A stretch of 64,000 nt of DNA from NCBI RefSeq assembly GCF_014654675.1, contig NZ_BNBC01000006.1, positions 62,001-126,000 on the forward strand, read 5' to 3'. The DNA is from Streptomyces spiralis (GTDB lineage Bacteria > Actinomycetota > Actinomycetes > Streptomycetales > Streptomycetaceae). Both the position numbers and the translations under genes were made by a program. The number at the start of each line of letters is the position of its first letter. The stretch's first letter is position 1. The notes beneath the pieces were generated by a model. It saw nothing but the letters and a program-made list of their open reading frames with translations. It was not told the DNA's origin and ran no database searches. Positions 27,993 to 39,575 of the stretch are shown here, piece after piece.

Positions 27993-28451
27993 TCAGTCCG
28001 ACTGCTGCCGCTTGGGGCGCCAGACGACCAGGGCGCTGGTCTGCTGGACCTCCTGGTAGGGGACCAGGTCGCGGCGGTAGGAGGCGTGGACGGCGGCCTC
28101 GCGCTGGCGCATCGTGGCCGCGGCGCCCTCCAGGGCCGCCTGCAGTTCCGCGATCCGGGACTGCAACGCGGCGACCTGGTTCTCCAGTTCGATGATCCGC
28201 TTGATGCCCGCGAGGTTGATGCCCTCGTCCTGCGACAACTGCTGCACCTGACGGAGCAGTTCGATGTCGCGGGCCGAGTAGCGGCGGCCCCGGCCGGCGG
28301 TGCGGTCCGGGGACACCAGGCCCAGCCTGTCGTACTGACGGAGGGTCTGCGGGTGCAGTCCGGACAGCTGAGCGGCCACGGAGATGACGTACACCGGTGT
28401 GTCTTCCGTCAGTTCGTACGGGTTGCGACGGCGCCCGTCCATCTCCCTCAT
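27993..28451 (-). CDS. hspR: Heat-shock repressor HspR (MerR family)
   Basis: 152 aa. Winged-helix MerR DNA-binding domain at residues 18-90 (PVYVISVAAQLSGLHPQTLRQYDRLGL), then a coiled coil (LENQVAALQSRIAELQAAL) and the C-terminal HASYRRDLVPYQEVQQTSALVVWRP stretch typical of HspR. It binds HAIR operators with DnaK as corepressor; both HAIR-bearing loci are in this window. Its ATG at 28451 overlaps the dnaJ stop by 4 nt; an ATG at 28442 is the start I recall for the S. coelicolor protein. Confidence 0.96.
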   Translation of the reverse strand: MREMDGRRRNPYELTEDTPVYVISVAAQLSGLHPQTLRQYDRLGLVSPDRTAGRGRRYSARDIELLRQVQQLSQDEGINLAGIKRIIELENQVAALQSRIAELQAALEGAAATMRQREAAVHASYRRDLVPYQEVQQTSALVVWRPKRQQSD

Positions 28452-29620
28452 GCTCCCTTCGCGGCCTCGAACAGCTCCGCCCGCGGATCCTCGCCCGCGG
28501 TCGCCTCGCGATACGCCTCCAGCGCGTCACGAGCCTTCCCCGACAGGTCCTTGGGGACACGCACCTCCACGGTGACCAGCAGGTCCCCGCGGCTGCCGTC
28601 CTTGCGGACCGCGCCCTTGCCACGGGCCCGCATCGTACGGCCGTTCGGCGTGCCCGGAGGCAGCTTCAGCGTCACCGGCGGTCCGCCCAGCGTGGGCACC
28701 CGGACCTCGCCGCCGAGCGCGGCCTCCGGGTACGTGACCGGCACGGTGACCGTGAGGTTGTCGCCCCGGCGCCCGAAGACCGGGTGCTCGCCGACGTGCA
28801 CCACCACGTACAGGTCGCCCGCCGGTCCGCCGCGCTCGCCCGGGGCGCCCTTGCCGCGCAGCCGGATGCGCTGCCCGTCGTTCACCCCCGCCGGGATGCG
28901 GACCTGCATCGTCCGGGACGACTTGGCACGCCCCGAGCCGTTGCAGACCTCGCACGGGTTCTCCGCGATCAGCCCGCGGCCCTTGCAGTCCGGGCACGGG
29001 TCGGTCAGCGAGAAGCCGCCGCCCGAGCCGCGCGCCACCTGGCCGGTGCCGACGCAGGTCGGGCACACCCGCGGCGTGCCGTTCTTGTCGCCGGTGCCCG
29101 AACAGGCCTTGCACGGCTGCTGGCTGGACATCCGCAGCGGCACCGTGGCGCCCTCGATGGCCTCCGTGAAGCTCAGCGTGACCTCGGACTCGACGTCCTG
29201 GCCGCGCCGCGGCTGGGTACGCGTGCCGGCGCCGGCGCCGCCCCGGTTGAACAGGCCCCCGAAGACGTCACCGATCCCGCCGCCGAAGCCGCCCCCGCTC
29301 TGGGTGCCGCCTCCGAAGAGGTCGCCCAGGTCGAAGTTGAAGGAGCCGCCGCCCGCCCCCGGCCCGGGGCGGAAGCCGCCGTTGCCGAACAGGGTGCGGG
29401 CCTCGTCGTACTCCTTGCGCTTCTTGGGGTCGCCGAGCACGTCGTTCGCCTCGGAGATCTCCTTGAAGCGCTCCTCGGCCTTGGCGTTGCCCTTGTTGGC
29501 GTCCGGGTGGAACTCGCGGGCGAGCTTCCGGTACGCCTTCTTGATCTCGGCCTCGGTGGCGTCCTTGGGGACGCCGAGGACCTTGTAGTAGTCCTTCTCG
29601 ATGAAGTCCTTGGTGCTCAT
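28448..29620 (-). CDS. dnaJ: Chaperone DnaJ (Hsp40)
   Basis: 390 aa. J domain at residues 8-73 with HPD (LAREFHPDANKG), then a Gly/Phe-rich segment (GGGSFNFDLGDLFGGG) and four zinc-finger repeats CKACSGTG, CPTCVGTG, CPDCKGRG and CEVCNGSG, so it is a class A DnaJ. It stimulates the DnaK ATPase and delivers substrates. Third gene of the dnaK-grpE-dnaJ-hspR operon; a 93-bp gap follows grpE and the last 4 nt overlap hspR. Confidence 0.97.
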   Translation of the reverse strand: MSTKDFIEKDYYKVLGVPKDATEAEIKKAYRKLAREFHPDANKGNAKAEERFKEISEANDVLGDPKKRKEYDEARTLFGNGGFRPGPGAGGGSFNFDLGDLFGGGTQSGGGFGGGIGDVFGGLFNRGGAGAGTRTQPRRGQDVESEVTLSFTEAIEGATVPLRMSSQQPCKACSGTGDKNGTPRVCPTCVGTGQVARGSGGGFSLTDPCPDCKGRGLIAENPCEVCNGSGRAKSSRTMQVRIPAGVNDGQRIRLRGKGAPGERGGPAGDLYVVVHVGEHPVFGRRGDNLTVTVPVTYPEAALGGEVRVPTLGGPPVTLKLPPGTPNGRTMRARGKGAVRKDGSRGDLLVTVEVRVPKDLSGKARDALEAYREATAGEDPRAELFEAAKGA

Positions 29621-29713
29621 CCCCGACGTCCCTCCTCTCCTGCGTCGTCACTCACGACGCCCCCGGCGGCCATGGCACCCGCGGGTGCCATGGTGCCTAT
29701 GGCGCCTTCGCCG

Positions 29714-32313
<2,600 letters not shown>

Positions 32314-32321
32314 TCAACAGA

Positions 32322-32342
32322 CCTGAGTCGGCTCCACTCAAC
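32322..32342. promoter_or_regulatory. HAIR operator 2 of dnaK
   Basis: CCTGAGT-CGGCTCC-ACTCAAC keeps CTGAGT/TGAGT-N7-ACTCA of the HAIR consensus with changes at the outer positions. Its centre is 52 bp (about five helical turns) from that of operator 1, which would let HspR bind both on one face of the helix. Confidence 0.85.
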
Positions 32343-32344
32343 TC

Positions 32345-33829
32345 TTATCCATCCCTTACACGCAAGGACTCTCTGACCTGCGAAAAAGCGGACCCCCGGA
32401 GCGGCGGGGCGGGATATTCAGGTTGACGAGCGGGGCTGGGAGTGAAGATCTGCGAGGCGTACTCCCGCCGGTTCTGCGTCATATGCGTGCTGTGCGGAGC
32501 TCCGAGCGCGTGGGGCGCGGGAGGGGGCGTGGGGGCGTGGAGCGCCCGGAGTGCGCCGGGGGTGCGCAGCCCTTCGGAAGGGGATACGACCGCGGGGGTG
32601 CGCACCGTTCCCGGATCGGCGGCGGCCCGGGCTCCGGTGCCGTACGGATCGGCGGGGCGCGGGCGGGACCGGGTGGCCGTGCCGTATCCGCCGTACTCCT
32701 CGACCGTACGCGACCGGGCGGCCGTGCCGTAGCCGTCGGCCGCCGGGCGTGACCGCGTGCCGGTGCCACGGCCCTCGGCCCCCGCGCGCGACCGGGTGGC
32801 CGTGGCGTACGTCCCGGTCGTGCCGGACCTGGTGGCCGTGGCATGGAGTTCGGTGGGGCGGCGCGGGCCGTACACCCGTACGCACAACAGGCCGAGAACG
32901 GCCGCCAGGACAGCGCCCGCCAGCCACAGCCCGCCCACCGGTGCCAGCCAGCCCGTGTGGATCAGGACGCCGACCAGGACCGCGGCGAACGTCCCGGCGC
33001 CGAGCACGACGGTCGCGCCCGGCGGAGTGAGCCCCAGCCGGCGCAACCGGTGGGCGAGGTGGTCGGGGCCGCGGCGGTGCGCGGGGCGTCCCGCCAGCCG
33101 ACGGGAGAGGACGACGAGGACGGCGTCGGCGGTCGCCATGGCGGTGAGCGCGAACAGCACGGCCGCGGTGGACCCGGCGTCGTACCCGGTGCGGACCAGC
33201 ACCGCCGCGGCGGCCAGCACGAACCCGGTGAACAGGGAGCCGCACGCGCCGAAGGCGATCCGCGCCGGATGCCAGTTGTGCATCAGGAAGCCGGTGAGGG
33301 CGGCGGCCAGCACGCTCAGCAGCACCGCGAGGTCGTCCATCATCTCTGCCGCCGCGCACACGCCCGCGCCGAACGCGGTGAGCACGCCCACCGTGCCCGC
33401 GAGGCCGTCGGCGTGGTCGAGCCCCCGGAAGGCGGCGGCCACACAGGCGATCCAGGCCACCGCGGCGAGACCCGCCGGCAGCCCGGTCTCGTCGTACGGC
33501 ACCACGAAGGCCGCCGCGACGGCCGTACCGACGAGCAGGAACCGCGCCTTCAGCCGCCAGACGTCCGCGACCAGCCCGAGGACGGCCACCCCGGCGCCCG
33601 CCGCCAGCAGCCTTCCCACCTCGTGGCTCAGTGGCGCCGCACCCGTCCAGCCGCCCGCCGCCGCGACCAGGCAGGTGCTGCCCACCACGGCCACCCCGCC
33701 GAGCAGCGGCACCGGCCGCACCCTGCGCCGGTCGACCATCCCCAGGCGCAGCGCGGGCACCCGGAGCAGGGCCGAGAGCACGGCGGCGAGGAAGAGAGCG
33801 GAGGTGGCGGTCGCGATCCCGTAGAGCAC
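32345..33829 (-). CDS. Degenerate MraY/WecA-like membrane protein with repetitive tail
   Basis: 494 aa from GTG 33829. Residues 1-325 have about ten membrane helices and the overall pattern of polyprenyl-phosphate N-acetylhexosamine-1-phosphate transferases (VRPVPLLGGVAV, GLDHADGLAGTVG at 136-148, HNWHPARIAFGACGSLFTGF at 184-203). Catalytic acidic positions are altered: the usual DD of helix 3 is AD near 88-89, and the GD-x-GSL motif is GACGSL. Residues 335-430 are Arg/Thr/Gly/Tyr-rich with repeated GTATRSR-like units; the rest is proline rich. It may be a non-catalytic relative. It shares the divergent region with the reductase gene. Confidence 0.7.
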   Translation of the reverse strand: MLYGIATATSALFLAAVLSALLRVPALRLGMVDRRRVRPVPLLGGVAVVGSTCLVAAAGGWTGAAPLSHEVGRLLAAGAGVAVLGLVADVWRLKARFLLVGTAVAAAFVVPYDETGLPAGLAAVAWIACVAAAFRGLDHADGLAGTVGVLTAFGAGVCAAAEMMDDLAVLLSVLAAALTGFLMHNWHPARIAFGACGSLFTGFVLAAAAVLVRTGYDAGSTAAVLFALTAMATADAVLVVLSRRLAGRPAHRRGPDHLAHRLRRLGLTPPGATVVLGAGTFAAVLVGVLIHTGWLAPVGGLWLAGAVLAAVLGLLCVRVYGPRRPTELHATATRSGTTGTYATATRSRAGAEGRGTGTRSRPAADGYGTAARSRTVEEYGGYGTATRSRPRPADPYGTGARAAADPGTVRTPAVVSPSEGLRTPGALRALHAPTPPPAPHALGAPHSTHMTQNRREYASQIFTPSPARQPEYPAPPLRGSAFSQVRESLRVRDG

Positions 33830-34034
33830 GGCTCTTAAATTAGGGGTATATCGATCGATTGGGTGTGAATAACACGATCAGGACAGAATTGGATCAACAG
33901 GAGCCTCTCAGGCAACCCTCAGCGACCCAGATCACCCCGCGTGCGGCTACATTGCGACGGAGGATGGGGGTAGTCTCAAACGGACTGCATAAGTTACCGC
34001 TTAGTAATTTCGAGGCCGCCTCACAGGAGCCCCA

Positions 34035-36317
34035 ATGCAACTCGCCGCGATCATCGTGTCGCTGGTCCTGATCGTGGTCGGCGTGGCACTGTTCGGCCGC
34101 GCCCTCCTGCAGATCTACAACTTCATGCGGCTGGGTCAGTCGGTACCGGCCGGAACGCGGACCAACGATCCCACACAGCGCACCATCACCGTGGTCAGGG
34201 AGTTCCTCGGCCACACCCGGATGAACCGCTGGGGCGTCGTCGGAGTGGCGCACTGGTTCGTGGCGGTGGGCTTCTTCACCCTGCTGCTGACGATCGTCAA
34301 CGCGATCGGGCAGCTGTTCAAGGCGGACTGGATCCTGCCGGTCATCGGCGAGTGGGCGCCGTACAACGTCTATGTCGAGTTCATCGGCACCATGACGGTC
34401 GTCGGCATCCTCGTCCTGATCGCGATCCGCCAGCTGAGCCACCCGCGCACGCCGGGGCGCAAGTCCCGCTTCGCGGGCTCCAACTTCGGCCAGGCGTACT
34501 TCGTCGAGGCCGTCATCCTGATCGTCGGCGTCTGCATCTTCATGCTGCACGCCCTCGAAGGCGCCCAGCACCACGTGGACTCCTACGAGGCCTCGTTCTT
34601 CATCTCCTACCCGGTCGTGTCGTGGCTGAAGGGCATGGACGTCTCCACGCTCCAGAACCTCACCTACTTCTTCGCCGGCCTGAAGATCGCGACCTCCTTC
34701 ATCTGGATGATCGTGGTCGGCCTGAAGACCGACATGGGTGTGGCCTGGCACCGCTTCCTGGCGTTCCCGAACATCTACTTCAAGCGCAACGCCACCGGCG
34801 AGACCTCCCTCGGCGCGCTGCTCCCGATGACGTCGGGCGGCAAGGCGATCGACTTCACCGACCCCGGCGACGACGACGTCTTCGGCGTCTCCCAGGTCGA
34901 GCAGTTCTCCTGGAAGGGCCTGCTGGACTTCTCCACCTGCACCGAGTGCGGCCGCTGCCAGTCGCAGTGCCCGGCCTGGAACACCGGCAAGCCGCTCTCC
35001 CCGAAGCTGCTGATCATGTCGCTGCGGGACCACGCCCACGCCAAGGCCCCGTACCTGCTGGCCGGCGGCGGCAAGACGATGGAGGGCGAGGAGAAGGCGA
35101 GCGAGGAGCAGCTGGCGGGCGTGCCCGCGTCCGCACTCGCCGAGGCCGAGCGCCCGCTGATCGGCACCGCCGAGGAGAACGGCGTCATCGACCCGGACGT
35201 GCTGTGGTCCTGCACCACCTGCGGCGCCTGCGTGGAGCAGTGCCCGGTGGACATCGAGCACGTCGACCACATCGTCGACATGCGCCGCTACCAGGTCATG
35301 ATCGAGTCCGCGTTCCCGTCCGAGGCGGGCACGATGCTCAAGAACCTGGAGAAGAAGGGCAACCCCTGGGGCCTGGCCAAGAAGCAGCGCCTGGAGTGGA
35401 CCAAGGAGGTCGACTTCGAGGTCCCGGTCGTCGGCAAGGACATCGAGGACCTGACCGAGGTCGAGTACCTGTACTGGGTCGGCTGCGCCGGCGCCCTGGA
35501 GGACCGCGCCAAGAAGACCACCAAGGCCTTCGCGGAGCTGCTGCACATCGCGGGCGTGAAGTTCGCGATCATGGGCGGCGACGAGAAGTGCACCGGTGAC
35601 TCCGCGCGCCGCCTGGGCAACGAGCCCCTGTTCCAGGAGCTCGGCATGGAGAACGTCATGTCCCTCAACGCCGCCTTCGGCGAGGAGATGGACGAGGACG
35701 GCAAGGTCGTGCCCGAGTCGGCCAAGCCCAGGTCGGCGAAGAAGATCGTCGCCACCTGCCCGCACTGCCTGAACACCCTCGGCAACGAGTACCCGCAGCT
35801 CGGCGGCGACTACGAGGTCATCCACCACACCCAGCTGCTCCAGCACCTGGTCGACGAGGGCAAGCTGATCCCGGTCACGCCGGTCGAGGGCATCATCACC
35901 TACCACGACCCGTGCTACCTGGGCCGCCACAACAAGATCTACACGCCCCCGCGCGAGATCATCGGCAAGGTCCCGGGCCTGCGCAACGAGGAGATGCACC
36001 GCCACAAGGAGCGGGGCTTCTGCTGCGGCGCGGGCGGCGCGCGGATGTGGATGGAGGAGCGCATCGGCAAGCGCATCAACAACGAGCGCGTCGACGAGGC
36101 CCTGTCGCTGAACCCGGACATCGTCTCCACCGCCTGCCCGTTCTGCCTGGTGATGCTGACCGACTCGGTCAACGGCAAGAAGAACGAGGGAGCGGCGAAG
36201 GAGTCCATCCAGGTCGTCGACGTCGCCCAGCTCCTGCTCGACTCCGTCAAGACCCCGGTCGACCCGGCCGGCGACGCGGAGAGCGAGAACGCTCCGGAAC
36301 CGGAGCCGGTGAAGTAG
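34035..36317 (+). CDS. Membrane Fe-S oxidoreductase, EtfD-like
   Basis: 760 aa. Residues 1-240 have about six membrane helices resembling a nitrate-reductase-gamma-type heme/quinone domain. Two ferredoxin-type cluster motifs follow, CTECGRCQSQCP (near 304) and CTTCGACVEQCP (near 395). Two CCG domains for non-cubane clusters come next (CPHCLN with YHDPCYLGRHN; FCCGAGGARMW; CPFCLVM). This is the architecture of mycobacterial Rv0338c/EtfD, which passes electrons from acyl-CoA dehydrogenases through ETF to menaquinone; the transfer of that role is inference. The acidic C-terminus is species-variable. An ATG with GGAG upstream starts the gene. Confidence 0.9.
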   Translation: MQLAAIIVSLVLIVVGVALFGRALLQIYNFMRLGQSVPAGTRTNDPTQRTITVVREFLGHTRMNRWGVVGVAHWFVAVGFFTLLLTIVNAIGQLFKADWILPVIGEWAPYNVYVEFIGTMTVVGILVLIAIRQLSHPRTPGRKSRFAGSNFGQAYFVEAVILIVGVCIFMLHALEGAQHHVDSYEASFFISYPVVSWLKGMDVSTLQNLTYFFAGLKIATSFIWMIVVGLKTDMGVAWHRFLAFPNIYFKRNATGETSLGALLPMTSGGKAIDFTDPGDDDVFGVSQVEQFSWKGLLDFSTCTECGRCQSQCPAWNTGKPLSPKLLIMSLRDHAHAKAPYLLAGGGKTMEGEEKASEEQLAGVPASALAEAERPLIGTAEENGVIDPDVLWSCTTCGACVEQCPVDIEHVDHIVDMRRYQVMIESAFPSEAGTMLKNLEKKGNPWGLAKKQRLEWTKEVDFEVPVVGKDIEDLTEVEYLYWVGCAGALEDRAKKTTKAFAELLHIAGVKFAIMGGDEKCTGDSARRLGNEPLFQELGMENVMSLNAAFGEEMDEDGKVVPESAKPRSAKKIVATCPHCLNTLGNEYPQLGGDYEVIHHTQLLQHLVDEGKLIPVTPVEGIITYHDPCYLGRHNKIYTPPREIIGKVPGLRNEEMHRHKERGFCCGAGGARMWMEERIGKRINNERVDEALSLNPDIVSTACPFCLVMLTDSVNGKKNEGAAKESIQVVDVAQLLLDSVKTPVDPAGDAESENAPEPEPVK

Positions 36318-36353
36318 GAGCCGGTGAGGCAGTCGGCCCGCTGGGTCGACGAC

Positions 36354-36398
36354 CGACGCCCCCATGCCCGTCGTACGCGTACGGACATGGGGGCGTCG
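36354..36398. terminator. Hairpin terminator between convergent genes
   Basis: Arms CGACGCCCCCATGCCCGT and ACGGACATGGGGGCGTCG pair at 17 of 18 positions around a 9-nt loop, after the EtfD-like stop and before the convergent ABM gene. Confidence 0.85.
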
Positions 36399-36419
36399 CC
36401 GTTTGTCGCCCGGCGGGGC

Positions 36420-36749
36420 CTACGCGCCCTTGGGCGCGGCTTGCTGCACCACCTCGAAGGACCACAGGGTGGAGCCGGAGGCGGCGGGCCTGGGCCGCTC
36501 CTGGCCCTCACCCGCACCTCCCTGATGAGCGGCCTTCATCGGCCCCTCCATCCAGGCCTGGAACGACTCCTCGTCCCGCCACCGGGTGTAGACGAGGTAG
36601 GTGTCGGTGCCCTCGACGGGACGCAGCAGTTCGAACCACTCGAACCCGTCGGAGTTCTCGACGGCGTGCGCACGCGAGGCGAACCGCTTCTCGAGGGTCT
36701 CCCGCTGCTCGGCGGGCACGGTCAGCACGTTGATCTTGACTACGCTCAT
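36420..36749 (-). CDS. Antibiotic biosynthesis monooxygenase (ABM) domain protein
   Basis: 109 aa from ATG 36749. The ABM ferredoxin-like fold is shown by VVKINVLTVPAEQRETLEKRF, GFEWFELLRPVEGTD and YLVYTRWRDEESFQAWM. Members include heme-degrading (IsdG/MhuD-like) and quinone-forming monooxygenases. The pairing NGFEWFEL-W resembles the heme-degrading group in my judgement, so heme oxygenase or antioxidant function is possible. No iron-uptake genes are adjacent. Confidence 0.82.
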   Translation of the reverse strand: MSVVKINVLTVPAEQRETLEKRFASRAHAVENSDGFEWFELLRPVEGTDTYLVYTRWRDEESFQAWMEGPMKAAHQGGAGEGQERPRPAASGSTLWSFEVVQQAAPKGA

Positions 36750-36987
36750 GGGCCCATCCTGCCCGCTGCGCTGCCGGAGCGGCCCGGGGACACCCCCGGC
36801 CACCCACTGCCGAGCGCTCGAAGGCACCGTCCCCGCCTCCCCGACCGGAACCCCGACACCGCCCCGGTACTCAGGTAGGAGAGCCGTCCGGCGGTCCCCT
36901 TAGGGGATGTCACAGCTCGGCCGCAAAGCCGGGCCCGGACCCCCGGGCCCGGCACGCGGCCGTGCCGGAGCAGGTACGTTCGACGAC

Positions 36988-37911
36988 GTGGCTGGATTCA
37001 GGATCGGACGCGGCGGCCGGGACGGCCGGGCCCCGCAAGCGCGCCCCCAACAACCCCCGTACGGACGGCAGGCGCCCCGCCAGGCGCCGTCGTACGGCTA
37101 CCCGTCGGCGCCGCAGCCGTACCCGCAGCAGCAACCGCAGTACGGAGGCGGCGGGCCGGGCGCGGGCCCCTGGCCCCAGGCGAACGGCGGCGGCTACGGC
37201 GGCCACGGCGAGCCGGAGTACTTCGGTGACGGCGGCACCCATCCGCAGGGCGGCCCCGACCCGTACGCGGCCAACAACCCGGGGCACACGCAGGCGTTCT
37301 CGATCGGCGAGGACCCCTACAACCAGGGCGAGACCTACCGCGCGGGCTCGGCCCCGGCCGGCCCGATCGGCCCGCGCCTGCACTGGAAGGACCTCCTGCG
37401 GGGCATCGTGCTGTCCCCGCAGCAGACCTTCCTCCAGATGCGCGACTACACGATGTGGGGTCCCGCCCTCATCGTGACGTTCCTCTACGGCCTGCTGGCG
37501 GTCTTCGGTTTCGACGGCGCCCGGCAGGACGCGATCAACGCCACGCTCTCCAACGCGGTCCCGATCGTCCTGGTCACGGCCGTGGCCATGGTGATCAGCG
37601 CCTTCATCCTGGGCGTGGTCACCCACACCGTGGCCCGCCAGCTCGGCGGCGACGGCGCCTGGCAGCCCACGGTCGGCCTGTCCATGCTGATCATGTCCCT
37701 CACGGACGCGCCGCGCCTGCTCGTCGCCCTGTTCCTCGGCGGTGACGCGGGCTTCGTCCAGCTGCTCGGCTGGGCCACCTGGGTGGCCGGCGGCGCCCTG
37801 CTGACCCTCATGGTCAGCCGCTCCCACGACCTCCCCTGGCCGAAGGCCCTCGGCGCCTCGGCGATCCAGCTGATCGCGCTGCTGTCGATCGTGAAGCTGG
37901 GCACGTTCTGA
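36988..37911 (+). CDS. Yip1 domain membrane protein
   Basis: 307 aa from a GTG at 36988 (MAGFRIGRGGRDGR start); in-frame codons back to 36907 look non-coding. Residues 1-150 are a Pro/Gln/Tyr/Gly-rich cytoplasmic region (QQPPYGRQAPRQAPSYGYP). Residues 155-307 contain five membrane helices starting with LHWKDLLRGIVLSPQQTF, the conserved entry of bacterial Yip1 proteins. Function in bacteria is unknown. It ends 33 bp before a strong terminator. Confidence 0.82.
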   Translation: MAGFRIGRGGRDGRAPQARPQQPPYGRQAPRQAPSYGYPSAPQPYPQQQPQYGGGGPGAGPWPQANGGGYGGHGEPEYFGDGGTHPQGGPDPYAANNPGHTQAFSIGEDPYNQGETYRAGSAPAGPIGPRLHWKDLLRGIVLSPQQTFLQMRDYTMWGPALIVTFLYGLLAVFGFDGARQDAINATLSNAVPIVLVTAVAMVISAFILGVVTHTVARQLGGDGAWQPTVGLSMLIMSLTDAPRLLVALFLGGDAGFVQLLGWATWVAGGALLTLMVSRSHDLPWPKALGASAIQLIALLSIVKLGTF

Positions 37912-37943
37912 CGGCACGCACGGACTCCGACGGCACATACGAA

Positions 37944-37985
37944 CAGGGAAAGGGCCCCGGCACGAAAGCCGGGGCCCTTTCCCTG
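37944..37985. terminator. Strong bidirectional terminator
   Basis: Perfect 18-bp stem CAGGGAAAGGGCCCCGGC / GCCGGGGCCCTTTCCCTG with loop ACGAAA. Before element insertion it lay between the Yip1 gene and the convergent phosphoribosyltransferase gene and would have ended both. Confidence 0.95.
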
Positions 37986-38020
37986 TCGTAGTCGTGTTGC
38001 GCTCTTCTCCCGGGGGACCC

Positions 38021-38076
38021 CTAGGCGTCGAGCACCTGCCCCGCCCGCTTCACGACAGGCGGCTCGACCGACCAGG
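38021..38076 (-). pseudogene. Displaced 3' end of the phosphoribosyltransferase gene
   Basis: Reads W-SVEPPVVKRAGQVLDA-stop on the minus strand, the normal C-terminus of the Streptomyces phosphoribosyltransferase whose body is at 50701-51210. It is cut at the Trp codon (CCTGG core) where the mobile element begins. Joining this to the TGG at 50764-50768 restores an open 165-codon gene. Confidence 0.9.
38072..38076. other. attL core
   Basis: CCAGG crossover segment. The left flank is the chromosomal gene tail; the right flank (CTGACTTGACTCTATGACGG) is element sequence. Confidence 0.8.
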
Positions 38077-38106
38077 CTGACTTGACTCTATGACGGTAGT
38101 AGTCTG

Positions 38107-38128
38107 ACCCCTGCTCCGGAGGCAGGGG
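38107..38128 (+). promoter_or_regulatory. Hairpin over the integrase ribosome-binding site
   Basis: CCCCTGC / GCAGGGG arms with a 7-nt loop directly precede GGGGAGG, the ribosome site of the integrase GTG. The right arm overlaps that site, so folding could limit integrase translation. Confidence 0.5.
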
Positions 38129-38138
38129 AGGCCCGAAC

Positions 38139-39572
38139 GTGGCACGCAGGGTGGGGATCTACACCCGCATCTCGCGGGACGACGAAGGCGAAGCGCTCGG
38201 TGTCGCGCGGCAGCAGCAGGACTGCGAACGTCTCGCGGACCTCCGATCCTGGCAGGCCGTGAAGGTCTACGAGGACAACGACGTATCCGCCTTCAAGCGC
38301 AACGTCGTGCGCGAAGAGTTCGAGCTGATGCTCAAGGATCTCCGCGCGGGCCTCATTGACGGCATCGTGGCGTACGACCTTGACCGGCTGGCGCGACAGC
38401 CGCGGGACCTCGAACGTCTCATCGAGATCTACGACGAACGCCCACGCCTGGAGTTCGCCACGGTCACGAACGACATCAACATCGGAACGCCGGACGGCCG
38501 CACGATGGCGCGCATCATGGTCGCGTTCGCCAACAAGTCGTCGCACGATGCCTCACGCCGCATCCAGCGGAAGCACCTGGAGTTGGCCCAGCAGGGCAAG
38601 GACAGCGGCGGGCCGGCGCCGTACGGGTGGCAGAAGGACGACCGCACAAAGGTCGACCCGGAAGCAGCAAAGGCCATCCGCGAGGCACAGCGGGAGATCC
38701 TGGCCGGCGTCCGCATCGGGACCATCCGAACGAGATGGCAGGAGCAGGGCTTGGGTAACCCTCGGGCGGGGACCAAGCGAATGGCTCACCACCACGTCGA
38801 GCACATCCTGACGAACCCGCGATTGGTCGGGTACCGGACGTATCACGGCGAGATCCTTTACGGGGAGGACGGCCAGCCCGTCAGGGGCGAGTGGGAGCCG
38901 ATCAACACTCTTGATGAGTGGGAAGCGGTGTGCGCGGCGATCGCCGAGCGGAAGCAGAAGCACCCCGGAAAGATGCTCGCGCGGAAGTACCTACTCTCAG
39001 GGATCGCCCGCTGCGGACTCTGCAAGACCAAGATTCGAGGTCAGGTCAACCAGAAGTGGCAACCGGGCTCGAAGGCGGCACGGTTCACCTATCAGTGCTC
39101 CGTGGTGAACGGCGGTTGCGGCAAGGTCGGACGCGTTGGCGATCCCGTTGACAAGCTGATTGCTCAACTCGTGCTTGAAGAGCAGCGTGCCCGAGCGGCG
39201 GTAACAGAGGTCCCTTTCGATCAACGCTGGCCCAAAGACGCCGAGTTGGAGCAAGTCAACGAAGACATCGCCCAGCTCGTCGAGGCCGAGAGGTCCAAGC
39301 AGATCACGGTGGCCACGCTCTTGCAGCTCTTGCCCGCTAAGGAACGGGAACGCGACGAGCTGAAGTTGGAACGGGCTCGCTTCTACAAGGAGCAGAAACA
39401 AGCAGAGGCCAAGGGCGAGGCCAGGAACATGACCGTCGACGAGTTCTTGGCACTGCCCGTCGAGCGCCAACAGGAGATCGTGCTGCACAGCCTCTCTGCT
39501 GTGATCATCCATCCAGCCGGCCGAGGCCGACGCAAGTTCGACCCCAGTCTCATCGAACCAGTCTGGCGCTGA
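38139..39572 (+). CDS. Large serine recombinase (integrase)
   Basis: 477 aa from GTG 38139 with GGGGAGG at 7 nt. Catalytic domain at residues 1-150 with nucleophile Ser12 in GIYTRISRD and the Arg-rich active site (YDLDRLARQPRDLE). The recombinase domain begins at GPAPYGW, the zinc ribbon is CGLC...CSVVNGGC (near 288-330), and a coiled-coil stretch follows (ELEQVNEDIAQLVEAERSK). It starts 62 bp inside the left junction, the normal place for an integrase beside attP. It catalyses insertion into the phosphoribosyltransferase gene. No directionality factor is identified with certainty. Confidence 0.95.
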   Translation: MARRVGIYTRISRDDEGEALGVARQQQDCERLADLRSWQAVKVYEDNDVSAFKRNVVREEFELMLKDLRAGLIDGIVAYDLDRLARQPRDLERLIEIYDERPRLEFATVTNDINIGTPDGRTMARIMVAFANKSSHDASRRIQRKHLELAQQGKDSGGPAPYGWQKDDRTKVDPEAAKAIREAQREILAGVRIGTIRTRWQEQGLGNPRAGTKRMAHHHVEHILTNPRLVGYRTYHGEILYGEDGQPVRGEWEPINTLDEWEAVCAAIAERKQKHPGKMLARKYLLSGIARCGLCKTKIRGQVNQKWQPGSKAARFTYQCSVVNGGCGKVGRVGDPVDKLIAQLVLEEQRARAAVTEVPFDQRWPKDAELEQVNEDIAQLVEAERSKQITVATLLQLLPAKERERDELKLERARFYKEQKQAEAKGEARNMTVDEFLALPVERQQEIVLHSLSAVIIHPAGRGRRKFDPSLIEPVWR

Positions 39573-39575
39573 TGG

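Noticed and set aside
33894..36365. 823-codon minus-strand frame across the EtfD-like gene
   Set aside because: Shadow of the iron-sulfur reductase, with an HDR/VDQ-rich antisense composition and no start signal.
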